NCBI GenBank assembly: GCA_016650315.1
Contig: JAENVZ010000158.1
Location: forward strand, 1 to 13,128
Reading direction: 5' to 3'
Length of the DNA stretch: 13,128 nucleotides
DNA from: Alphaproteobacteria bacterium
GTDB lineage: Bacteria > Pseudomonadota > Alphaproteobacteria > Sphingomonadales > Sphingomonadaceae
The notes beneath the pieces are model-generated. The model did no database searches, was not told the origin of the DNA, and saw nothing but the letters and a program-made list of their open reading frames with translations. The stretch's first letter is position 1; each line of letters opens with the position of its first letter. Below are positions 1 through 5,934 of this stretch, piece after piece. The position numbers and the translations under genes were made by a program.

Positions 1-390
1 CCAGCGCCCGACGCACGTCGTTTTCAATCCGGCACGCCGCCCATCCCGCTCACATATGCCGCAGAAGCCGGACTGGACGTTATCTGCGAGTACGGCATCG
101 ACGCCATAGGAATGCGCAACCGAGAATTGTCCGGGCTATGCCTCGACGAATTGCGCAACTTGGGCATAGCCGTTGCGACACCTCGGCACGATGATCAACG
201 GGGTTCCCTAGTTGCAATTCGCTCCAGCGATGCGCCAGATCTGGTCGCCCGGCTGGCTCAGCAAAATGTCGTCGTGACGTCCCGCGACGGGAATATTCGC
301 GCCGGATTCCATTTCTACAACGACGAAGTGGACGTCGCGCGGTTTCTTGCTGCGCTTGAGACGCACCGGAGCCTCCTGTTGCCCGCCTGA
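1..390 (+). CDS. Class V (PLP-dependent) aminotransferase, C-terminal part
   Basis: The reading frame is open from the first base to a TGA at 388-390, so about 129 C-terminal residues of a larger gene are present. They begin near RRFQSGTPPIPLTYAAEAG, which resembles the start of the small C-terminal domain of class V aminotransferases (the selenocysteine lyase/kynureninase/isopenicillin N epimerase fold). A domain ending in GNIRAGFHFYNDEVDV follows, matching the usual 'R-S-HFYN--ED' tail of that family. The PLP lysine lies upstream, outside the window, so the substrate cannot be read. The gene ends 22 bp before the cyclase-family gene and is probably co-transcribed with it. A kynureninase-like enzyme beside a kynurenine-formamidase-like protein would make sense, but the cyclase appears to be exported, so a shared pathway is only a guess. 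Confidence 0.8.
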   Translation, partial: PAPDARRFQSGTPPIPLTYAAEAGLDVICEYGIDAIGMRNRELSGLCLDELRNLGIAVATPRHDDQRGSLVAIRSSDAPDLVARLAQQNVVVTSRDGNIRAGFHFYNDEVDVARFLAALETHRSLLLPA

Positions 391-412
391 CACCTTATTT
401 GAGGATTGAAAG

Positions 413-1378
413 ATGAAGCACATTCCCTTGTCTATCGGCACTGCCTTGATTGGCGTGACCATCGCCGTAGCAGCCGCCCAGGCTGGAGATCTCGCCAGGA
501 AGACTGCCCCCCGTGATGATCTTTGGGCCGTCTATGACTCCAGCCTCGCCAACGCGAAATATATAGATCTCACACACGCCTTCAGCCCGGACACCCCGAT
601 TGGACCAGATTTCGCTCCGTTGCGGTTCATGACGGCCCGGGGGTCGGCACCAGCAGGGCAAACCGGGACTTCGCTCGACTACGCCACGGTCGGTGCTGCA
701 ATCACTGCCTACGAGTTGTCGACAGACCAGATCGGCACTCAGCTTGATCCACCAGCGCATGGTAATCCCCAAGGTGCGACGATCAGCGACTTTCCGCCAA
801 CGGTGGCCGTGCGTCCTCTCGTTGTGATCGACATGTCAGCCAAAACGAAAGCCAACCCCGCGACCGTAGCGGAGATGGCCGACGTGCGAGCATGGGAGGC
901 ACGCAATGGACCGATTCCGGCTGGCTCCGTAGTCATGTTCAGGACCGATTGGTCAAAGCGTTGGCCGGATGCTGCAGCGTTCAACGCCAAACCTTTTCCG
1001 GGAGTCTCACTCGAGGCCCTAAAATATCTTCACCTCCAACGTCACATCCTGTTTCACGGGCACGAACCTTACAACGCGGACATGAGTCCCACCTACGCAA
1101 CGGAAAAGTGGCTGTTCGAGAATAATTTCACCCAGGCGGAGGGCGTCGCGAACCTGGACAAGGTGCCCGAGCGGGGTGCGCTTGTTGCTATTGGTTTTGC
1201 CAAGCCAGAGGGAGGAACTGGAGGCTTTGCCCGATTTGTCGCCATCGTGCCTTCCGGTTGGCGATATGGCACCACGATCAGCGAAGAGCCCGGCGCCCCA
1301 CTAGTGGGTCACAAGAACCCGTTGATGCGAGATCGCGCAGGTGTTCTGCGTGAGCCAGCGACGCCCGCGGACAAGTAG
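413..1378 (+). CDS. Exported cyclase-family protein (kynurenine formamidase-like fold)
   Basis: This 321-residue protein belongs to the cyclase/KynB-like metal-dependent hydrolase family. The ATG follows a good ribosome site (GAGG around 400-403). Residues 1-24 look like a signal peptide: a short basic start, a hydrophobic stretch, and a likely AQA-type cleavage site near residue 24, so the protein is probably periplasmic. Family landmarks are IDLTHAFSPDTP near residue 50, the core motif DQIGTQLDPPAH near residues 105-116, FPGVSLEALKYL, HILFHGHEP, and QAEGVANLD near residue 245. Canonical members have HxGTHxDxPxH as metal ligands; here the first two histidine positions are Asp/Gln and only Asp and the last His remain. 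Other exported members seem to share this variant, so it may be a subfamily trait rather than a defect. The reaction is unknown. A GC hairpin follows the stop. Confidence 0.8.
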   Translation: MKHIPLSIGTALIGVTIAVAAAQAGDLARKTAPRDDLWAVYDSSLANAKYIDLTHAFSPDTPIGPDFAPLRFMTARGSAPAGQTGTSLDYATVGAAITAYELSTDQIGTQLDPPAHGNPQGATISDFPPTVAVRPLVVIDMSAKTKANPATVAEMADVRAWEARNGPIPAGSVVMFRTDWSKRWPDAAAFNAKPFPGVSLEALKYLHLQRHILFHGHEPYNADMSPTYATEKWLFENNFTQAEGVANLDKVPERGALVAIGFAKPEGGTGGFARFVAIVPSGWRYGTTISEEPGAPLVGHKNPLMRDRAGVLREPATPADK

Positions 1379-1384
1379 ATCTGC

Positions 1385-1400
1385 ACGCGCACAGGCGCGT
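1385..1400 (+). terminator. GC hairpin after the cyclase gene (possible terminator)
   Basis: ACGCGC and GCGCGT pair around a 4-nt loop, seven bases after the cyclase stop codon. There is no following T run, so if it ends transcription it is not a classical intrinsic terminator. Placement is the main support. Confidence 0.3.
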
Positions 1401-1451
1401 CGATGTCCCCTCAAGCCTGACAGCGGAATTGCTGATCGACCAAGAGTATGA

Positions 1452-1487
1452 ATAGTATGGAGCGAGCCAGTGTCGGACGCATACTAT
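1452..1487. repeat. 8-bp inverted repeat ATAGTATG/CATACTAT
   Basis: The arms at 1452-1459 and 1480-1487 are perfect inverted copies separated by 20 bp. They sit at the edge of the scrambled junction and include the candidate GTG start of the small ORF at 1470. This could be an operator or the scar of a mobile element end; nothing else decides between these. Confidence 0.35.
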
Positions 1488-1685
1488 ACCGTAGTGCCGG
1501 ACGTTCGTCATCTGATCGCCTTCGAGCTGGAGCAGTCATACCTTATTGGAGGCAGCCCGCGGCGCTCGTTCAAGGACGCGAAGATCCAGCGCGTCGAGAA
1601 CATGGCTGGCGACATAGCTGTTGGGGTGGCGGTTCTCGCGGTGGCGAAAAAGGACGATATTCTCCGACAGCGGGCGCAGAGGTGA
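1470..1685 (+). pseudogene. Unrecognised small ORF, probably truncated at its 3' end
   Basis: A GTG-started frame of 71 codons has a strong GC bias at the third codon position over roughly 1470-1650, as expected for real coding sequence. I do not recognise the product; it contains DVRHLIAFELEQSYLIGG and VENMAGDIAVGVAVLAVAKK. The last ten or so codons run antisense through DNA that reads on the other strand as integrase (SENI and upstream residues), so the natural C-terminus seems to have been lost at a junction near 1655. It may alternatively be a chance frame. There is no clear ribosome site before the GTG, so it is more likely a relic than a working gene. Confidence 0.3.
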
Positions 1686-1811
1686 TCGGAAGGACGGGAA
1701 GCAATATTTTCCCGTCCCGATTAGCTCCCAGAGCTGCTCGAAAAGATCAAGGACCTGGGTGGACAACGGCACCCGGTGCGGGCGGCGCATCTTCATCTTA
1801 TCGGCTGAAAT
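1536..1811 (-). pseudogene. Fragment of a P4-type tyrosine integrase (catalytic domain)
   Basis: On the minus strand, residues encoded from about 1811 down to 1656 read ISADKMKMRRPHRVPLS, then TGKYCFPSFRSP and RPLSENI. This is the well-known stretch of P4-like phage integrases between the first catalytic Arg and the 'TxHGFR' box. The upstream N-terminal and arm-binding domains are missing, because integrase similarity stops about 25 bp short of the att-like repeat at 1836-1870. Downstream of SENI the frame stays open to 1536, but the expected HGFR box and catalytic tyrosine do not appear, so the gene is broken on both sides. It cannot encode an active recombinase. It may come from a second tandem element, or be the displaced back half of the integrase whose front half lies at 5935-6642, which is on the same strand and in the right order. 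Confidence 0.75.
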
Positions 1812-1835
1812 CTCCCGTTTTTTGACATCCTCGGA

Positions 1836-1870
1836 TGTCCCCGGAAGAACAACTGGTGCCAGAAGAGAAC
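1836..1870. repeat. att-like copy of the tRNA-Leu 3' end (far end of island)
   Basis: This stretch aligns to 6866-6901 in direct orientation with 6 mismatches, five of them transitions, and one single-base gap. It includes the shared core GGTGCC-AGAAGAG, which in the right copy is the 3' acceptor stem and start of the T arm of tRNA-Leu. The tRNA-like part (1854-1870) is too short and altered to restore a tRNA. Position and orientation are those expected of the distal attachment site of an element integrated in the 3' end of the tRNA gene with its integrase next to the tRNA. Confidence 0.65.
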
Positions 1871-2281
1871 CTGGTTATCCCGAGTAACAAATTAATATAA
1901 AATCTGATACCTAGATTGCAATCTTGGATATGGCTCGTTTTGTGCCTCGTACAGACTATCATATAGCGGTTCGAAGCACGGTTCAAGCGAAGAATGAAGC
2001 ATTTTTGACTGCAAATGCGATTTTCTTTATTTCATTTCGTTCCAATTTTGTCGTCCTATACTGTGATCTGAGCTGGACCGCCAACGGCGCAGAACGCCAG
2101 ACGAGCTACGGAATGTTTCAGACTGCTCCCGTCTAGCCTAAAATGCCAGGGCTTCGTTGGCGAGATTTGGATGACGGAATCGGGAGGCAGACGGGCAACT
2201 GTCGGAACTTTCGAATAATTCATTTGTTGCGTTTATTGCGAATAGACGTTAGACAGATGGGCCTGCCACGGAGAGCCAATC
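1871..2281. other. Non-coding, AT-rich stretch at the left end of the island
   Basis: About 410 bp contain no credible gene on either strand. The first 200 bp are clearly more AT-rich than their surroundings (runs such as ATTAATATAAAATC and TTTTCTTTATTTCATTTC), typical of imported DNA. The end closest to the antitoxin should hold its promoter; TTGCG occurs twice at about 2227-2240 and TAGAC twice at about 2244-2255. I cannot assign -35/-10 boxes with confidence. Confidence 0.5.
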
Positions 2282-2740
2282 ATGACGATACCAGCCTTCG
2301 CCTAGGAGCTCGGCGGTCGACTGCCGTCCGCACTGGAACGGACGGCGGCCAATCAGTTGCGCCGGATTTTGGCGTCGCATGCTTCCGGAGAGACCACGCT
2401 TCGGATCATCGACGACGAAACCAAAAAGCCGTCCGAGATTACGCTTACCCCCGGCCTGTCGAAGCTCCTGACTGAACTGCTGCGCCACATCGGCAGCGGC
2501 GATGCGGTGACGCTTGTCCCGGTCAGCCAGATGCTTTCGACCCAGCAGGCTGCGGATATCCTGAACGTCTCGCGGCCATTTCTGATTTCTCTGCTCGACA
2601 AGGGCGAGATCGATCATGAATTGGTTGGACGCCATCGCCGGATCAAGGCGGAAACGCTCTTCGCCTACAAGCGGGGGCGCAATGCCAAGCGCAGCAAAGC
2701 CCTGGATGATCTCGCCGCGCTCGACGGGGAGTCACTCTGA
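2282..2740 (+). pseudogene. HTH (excisionase/MerR-like) antitoxin of a PIN module, amber at codon 8
   Basis: The natural start appears to be ATG 2282: it follows GGAGAG at a normal distance and begins MTIPAFA, then TAG (2303-2305), then continues in the same frame with ELGGRLPSALERTAANQLRR. That is the usual N-terminus of this antitoxin family as I remember it, where the stop position would be a sense codon such as CAG. The rest is intact: an N-terminal toxin/regulatory region, then a helix-turn-helix (STQQAADILNVSRPFLISLL) and the RHRRIKAETLFAYKR tail, about 145 residues after the amber. A shorter product could start at TTG 2357 (127 residues) and would keep the whole DNA-binding region. The stop lies 3 bp before the toxin start, so the two are translationally coupled. 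Whether antitoxin is made through reinitiation, readthrough or not at all is open. Confidence 0.8.
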
Positions 2741-2743
2741 GCC

Positions 2744-3340
2744 TTGTTTGCCAACCGCTACACCGCGTTCATTGATGCCTGCACGCTGGCAAGCGCGCTG
2801 CGGCGCAACCTCTTGCTGACGCTTGCGGAGGCGGAGTTTTTCCGCGTGCGCTGGTCCGCGCAGGTGCTCGATGAAACCGAACGCGCAATAGAGACCATTC
2901 TCACTGGCAAAGACTACGATTCTGCTGACGCCAGGGACCGGGCTGAACGCGCCCGGCGCGCCATGGAGACCGCCTTTGAGGAAGCTCTTGTCGATGATTA
3001 TGAGGATCTGACTTGCGCCTGCGACGGCATGCCGGATCACAAGGATATTCACGTTCTGGCAGCAGCGTTGAAGACGCAGGCAGCGACAATCGTTACTGAG
3101 AATCTGAAGAACTTTCCCGAGAAAGTGCTGGCACCGCTCAACATCGAGGCGCGATCGGCCGATGCCTTCATTGCCGATACGATAGCGCTCGACACGGGAC
3201 GCGCTGTCGCAGCCATCCGGACAATGCGGATTCGCCTGAAACGGCCCGAGAAGACAGCAGAACTCTTGTTGCTGGATATGGAGGCTGCCGGGCTGACCGA
3301 AACGGTGGATGTCCTGCGTCCGCACGTCGGATCGCTTTGA
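2744..3340 (+). CDS. PIN-domain toxin (putative ribonuclease)
   Basis: This 198-residue PIN-domain protein should act as a metal-dependent RNase toxin neutralised by the HTH protein just upstream. The fold is marked by TAFIDACTLA at the N-terminus (Asp11), RWSAQVLDETERAI (Glu44), GMPDHKDIHVLAAAL (Asp98, Asp101) and ATIVTENLKNFP (Glu119), giving a complete acidic cluster for Mg/Mn binding. Family members end in a conserved extension with DTGRAVAAIRTMR and LRPHVGSL, also present. The start is TTG at 2744, three bases after the antitoxin stop; no in-frame ATG lies nearby and the MFANRY start matches the family. The frame shows no damage, which is notable because the antitoxin frame is interrupted. 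A membrane-protein gene begins 8 bp after its stop. Confidence 0.85.
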   Translation: MFANRYTAFIDACTLASALRRNLLLTLAEAEFFRVRWSAQVLDETERAIETILTGKDYDSADARDRAERARRAMETAFEEALVDDYEDLTCACDGMPDHKDIHVLAAALKTQAATIVTENLKNFPEKVLAPLNIEARSADAFIADTIALDTGRAVAAIRTMRIRLKRPEKTAELLLLDMEAAGLTETVDVLRPHVGSL

Positions 3341-3347
3341 GGGGCCA

Positions 3348-3740
3348 ATGGCAGTCATGTTCACCGCAATCGCCTATTTCGCGACCGTCTTCGCATTCGC
3401 TTTTGCAATGGGCGTTGCCCGAACTCTTGTCATTGAGCCGCTCATTGGCGCTACGGCTGCAGTACTGCTGGAAGTGCCGATCCTGCTGGCGGCGAGCTGG
3501 GTCATCGCGCGCCGATTGTTGCGTGATCGGGACCTGGCTCTGCCCCAACGCATCGCGGTCGGAACCATCGCTTTCGTGCTTACCATGGCAAGCGAGGTGG
3601 TGCTCTCCGCGCTGATGCGGGGGCAAAGCGCACGCGAATGGGCGGCGGCCATCGCCACACCGATTGGGCTCGTCGGCCTGGCCGGTCAGCTTGGCTTCGC
3701 GGCAATTCCGGCCCTGATCGGAAAGAGTTCCAGATCGTGA
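3348..3740 (+). CDS. Small four-helix inner-membrane protein of unknown function
   Basis: This protein of 130 residues is highly hydrophobic, with four likely membrane helices at about residues 4-24, 28-52, 65-88 and 100-122, and a basic loop (RRLLRDRD) between helices 2 and 3. ATG 3348 is chosen over an upstream frame extension because GAGG at 3339-3342 gives a good ribosome site; ATG 3357 is a weaker alternative. The pattern GVARTLVIEPLIGATAAVLLEVPILLAASW resembles a family of small alphaproteobacterial membrane proteins that I know only as hypothetical. It starts 7 bp after the toxin stop, so the antitoxin, toxin and this gene look like one operon. A stable hairpin follows. It may be cargo or may act with the toxin; nothing in the sequence tells which. 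Confidence 0.7.
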   Translation: MAVMFTAIAYFATVFAFAFAMGVARTLVIEPLIGATAAVLLEVPILLAASWVIARRLLRDRDLALPQRIAVGTIAFVLTMASEVVLSALMRGQSAREWAAAIATPIGLVGLAGQLGFAAIPALIGKSSRS

Positions 3741-3747
3741 TTTATCC

Positions 3748-3774
3748 AGCGAAGGCGGAGCCTTCGGTCGCTCC
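3748..3774 (+). terminator. Strong hairpin after the toxin operon
   Basis: CGAAGGC (3750-3756) and GCCTTCG (3760-3766) pair perfectly around a 3-nt loop, ten bases after the membrane-protein stop. Outer AGCG/CGCT bases can extend the stem with a bulge. There is no T run after it. A second GC hairpin, CCGAGC (3809-3814) with GCTCGG (3821-3826), follows about 45 bp later. Together they probably separate the operon from alpA. Confidence 0.45.
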
Positions 3775-4191
3775 AAAGCTCTTGTTCCAAAGTCTGGCGA
3801 TTCCGCACCCGAGCGGAGCGGCTCGGCAAGACGAGTCGCGCAAATTTGGGCAGGCGTTGCGCAAAAACGCACAATCAATGCACTGTGATTTACATTTGGC
3901 GCATCCATTGGCCTCGCCGCCAAACTATTTTCACGTCCGTTAGTGTCCTCATGTGTTCCCAGACGTTCCCATAACGTGCCGGTCTCCGTGCGGGACACAG
4001 TAAGTACCTATTTTGTTCTTACCTACAGAACGAATCGAACTTAGGAATCGGAGCGTCACAGGGACTGGGGAGGCCCTGTAACGAGGAAGTAAGCCCTCCC
4101 GGCCCTAACACGCGGGAGCGGCGCGCTGCGCAAGGCCTCGTGACCGGACAAACCGGTTCCTGTGACACCCCTCCCTCCCAAGGACCGTGTC
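3775..4191. other. Gene-free, repeat-rich region upstream of alpA
   Basis: I see no credible gene in about 415 bp. It holds several small repeats: GTTCCCA twice in direct orientation (3955-3961, 3965-3971); GTGTCC (3943-3948) facing GGACAC (3993-3998) around them; GTTCT/AGAAC (4015-4019, 4027-4031); and ACAGGG/CCCTGT (4058-4063, 4074-4079). This density suggests regulator or recombination-protein binding sites, such as an AlpA operator region, or a structured leader. A basal promoter for alpA should lie here but none stands out. Confidence 0.45.
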
Positions 4192-4383
4192 ATGAATACC
4201 CCCGAATTGCTGACCTGCCAGGAGGTGCTGCACCTCACTGGCATACGGAGCCGCACGACCATCTGGCGGCGCATCCAGACGGGCAAGTTTCCCTCGCCCG
4301 TTGACCTTGGCGCTGGCCGTATCCGCTGGCGCACATCAGACATTTCCGAATGGATCAGCGGCCTGCCGCTGCGCCGCTATTGA
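4192..4383 (+). CDS. alpA: AlpA-family regulator / excisionase-like protein
   Basis: This 63-residue protein has the compact winged HTH of AlpA regulators: LLTCQEVLHLTGIRSRTTIWRRI, then TGKFPSPVDLGAGRIRWRTSDISEWI. In P4-like phages and islands AlpA proteins activate the integrase gene or act as excision factors, so this is the expected partner of the integrase at the right end. ATG 4192 has AAGGA at 4180-4184 at good spacing; an upstream in-frame GTG (4162) would add a Pro/Lys-rich leader unlike the family. The gene is intact although its integrase is truncated. A small hairpin (CCCGC/GCGGG, 4384-4398) directly follows the stop. The gap to the next gene (4384-4597) otherwise shows only a 10-bp palindrome CGGGGCCCCG at 4451-4460. 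Confidence 0.85.
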   Translation: MNTPELLTCQEVLHLTGIRSRTTIWRRIQTGKFPSPVDLGAGRIRWRTSDISEWISGLPLRRY

Positions 4384-4597
4384 CCCGCAATTGGCGGGCA
4401 GTGGCCCACAGAAAATGCCTCCCGATGTCCTGTATGCTGAGGAACCTTGGCGGGGCCCCGAGAATAATGTCCTGCTGGTAGGCATACCGTGCCAATGCCG
4501 CCGTTATGGATCGAGTTCTGACCATTCGCCGACGGACGAATATTGATTGCCTTTCGCCCCTGTTTCATAACGCAACGACCGTTCAGAGGAGCGGAAT

Positions 4598-4961
4598 ATG
4601 TCCTATACCGTGTTTGAGTACCTTTATCGCGATGCGTCCAACTACAAGGCTTGGGGAAGTCTGGCTGACCGGCGTTATCAACGACAATGAACGCTCGACC
4701 ATTATGCGGAGTTTCGACTCTGGAGAGTTTTTCGTCGCCGAGCAAGTTGGCATCCCGCCACTGTATCGTGAACTTTTCGAATATTCCGGCGGTCGAACGG
4801 AAGATGATCACGCGTGGCACGCATTCGAGGGGCTACGCTCTGAACAGAACTTGCCCGACGACGCCAAAGTATGGGGCACCGTTTCAAAGCTCGCTGCCAC
4901 ATTTGCGGCGGCGCAACGCAATTGGAAACCCGAGCTATCACCGAACTTTGTCGAGTGGTGA
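4598..4961 (+). pseudogene. Conserved hypothetical island protein, frameshifted
   Basis: ATG 4598, with AGAGGAG upstream, begins MSYTVFEYLYRDASNYKAWG, which reads as a proper protein but hits TGA about 30 codons in. The frame one base over then continues sensibly with EVWLTGVINDNERSTIM, GEFFVAEQVGIPPLYRELF and YSGG..DDHAWHAFEG to TGA 4959-4961. Joined, they make one protein of about 120 residues whose N-terminus and 'FFVAEQVGIPPLY' core resemble a small hypothetical protein seen in genomic islands. The shift lies in or near the GGGG run at 4653-4656 (a net gain of one base or loss of two), a classic slippage site. Function is unknown. It could be a true frameshift, a sequencing error, or less likely programmed slippage. 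It converges on the HNH gene with a 29-bp gap. Confidence 0.65.
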
Positions 4962-4990
4962 TCGGTGATCAGCATTCAGGCCTAGCGCAA

Positions 4991-5803
4991 TTAGGCTGGC
5001 GGACCATCGACGAAGTAGTATCGATTGTGCCAGTCAAGAAATGACGGGTCCGGGTCGAATCTTCGTGCGGCACGAACTGCCGCGTTTTCAAACTGCGAGA
5101 AAAAACTCGCCGTTTCTGCGCTCTTTGATTGAATTAACTGGCGAGCCATGCGGACGCGACCGCCGGTCGTGATCGTCATCAGACCGCAATCAAAGGCTTT
5201 GTCCATGGTGGCGGAAAGGAGCACGCCATTGGCCGGGTTATGGCGGTTCGCCACATCTTCCTTCCAAGGCCTGATGTGGCTGGCGATCAACAGACGCGAG
5301 TCCGCAATGCCTGTCACGCAGCAGACTTCATCGTAGTTTGCGAGCACCGCACGACGGAAAAACCTCTGCCCCACGCGCTGAGCAACGATACTGTGTGTCA
5401 CAGATTCGCCTGTATAGGGTTCAAATCGGAAATCGCTTCGCTTGTCTTTCAGCCTCTCCGCTGAGACACCGCCTTCTGCTTCCCCAACGCATGCCTGCCA
5501 AAGCTCGCCTGCGCGCGCCACAAGCCCATTCCAGTCCTCGCCGAACTGGGCGTAAATGGCCTAGTCGAGCTTCGACGCTCCATCAAGTCCCTTGCGGCCA
5601 CTGCCGATGATTTTGGGATCAAGGCTGGCAAAATTCGCCAGCTTCATTGCTACTGATCCGTCTTTGCGACCAAGTGCTTCGGCCAGCTGCTTAACCTCGG
5701 GTGTTCGCTGATCGAGTTTACCGAACGGCAGTTGGAAATAGAGATAGAGCGCGAGGATTGTTTCCTCTTCGGTCCACAGCTTCCTGTCGCGTCTATCAGC
5801 CAT
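4991..5803 (-). pseudogene. HNH endonuclease (restriction-like), split by an in-frame amber codon
   Basis: One minus-strand frame runs from ATG 5803 to TAA 4991 and would give 270 residues, but codon 81 is TAG (5563-5561). Before it lies a small DNA-binding-like domain (LWTEEETILALYLYFQLPFGKL, then ALGRKDGSVAMKLANFASLDP); after it AIYAQFGEDWNGLV and the HNH_2-type nuclease core: YDEVCCVTG, ASHIRPW (His176), NPANGVLLSATMDKAFDCGL (Asn192, Asp205). This domain order is typical of putative restriction endonucleases of about 270-300 residues. The usual third HNH histidine is not evident around TMDKAFD, so activity is doubtful even if the amber were read through. A downstream piece could start at GTG 5521, with the nuclease domain alone. 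No methyltransferase gene is nearby. The likely history is a single substitution in a sense codon such as CAG. Confidence 0.8.
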
Positions 5804-5934
5804 TGCACAATGGCTACTCTGACGCTGCGCAATTGGGCAAGGCAAATAAACGCAGATGCATGTGTCAACGGGCTCTTCCCGCTGCTGGTCGCCAAGGAGC
5901 GGGATGGCCCCAATGCTGACGAGATCAGTGATGG
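5804..5934. other. Junction DNA between HNH gene and integrase fragment
   Basis: Integrase similarity ends near 5956, and the DNA from there to the HNH start matches nothing I recognise. The HNH frame stays open upstream (through TDLVSIGAIPLLGDQQREEP), and a + strand frame ending NADEISDG* at 5938 is also open. Either may be a remnant of another gene. The promoter of the HNH gene should lie here. The integrase gene was cut at this junction by a deletion or insertion. Confidence 0.4.

Noticed and set aside
1536..1655. Continuation of the integrase fragment frame past SENI
   Set aside because: The residues no longer resemble an integrase (no HGFR box or catalytic Tyr), so only 1656-1811 is treated as true integrase sequence.
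2143..2475. Plus-strand open frame upstream of and overlapping the antitoxin in another frame
   Set aside because: It has no motif or ribosome site, and codon use favours the antitoxin frame where they overlap.
3168..3998. Minus-strand open frame of 276 codons opposite the PIN toxin end and membrane protein gene
   Set aside because: The product is low-complexity, rich in Arg/Ser/Gln/His and without domains; the + strand genes in this stretch have family motifs, ribosome sites and tight operon spacing.
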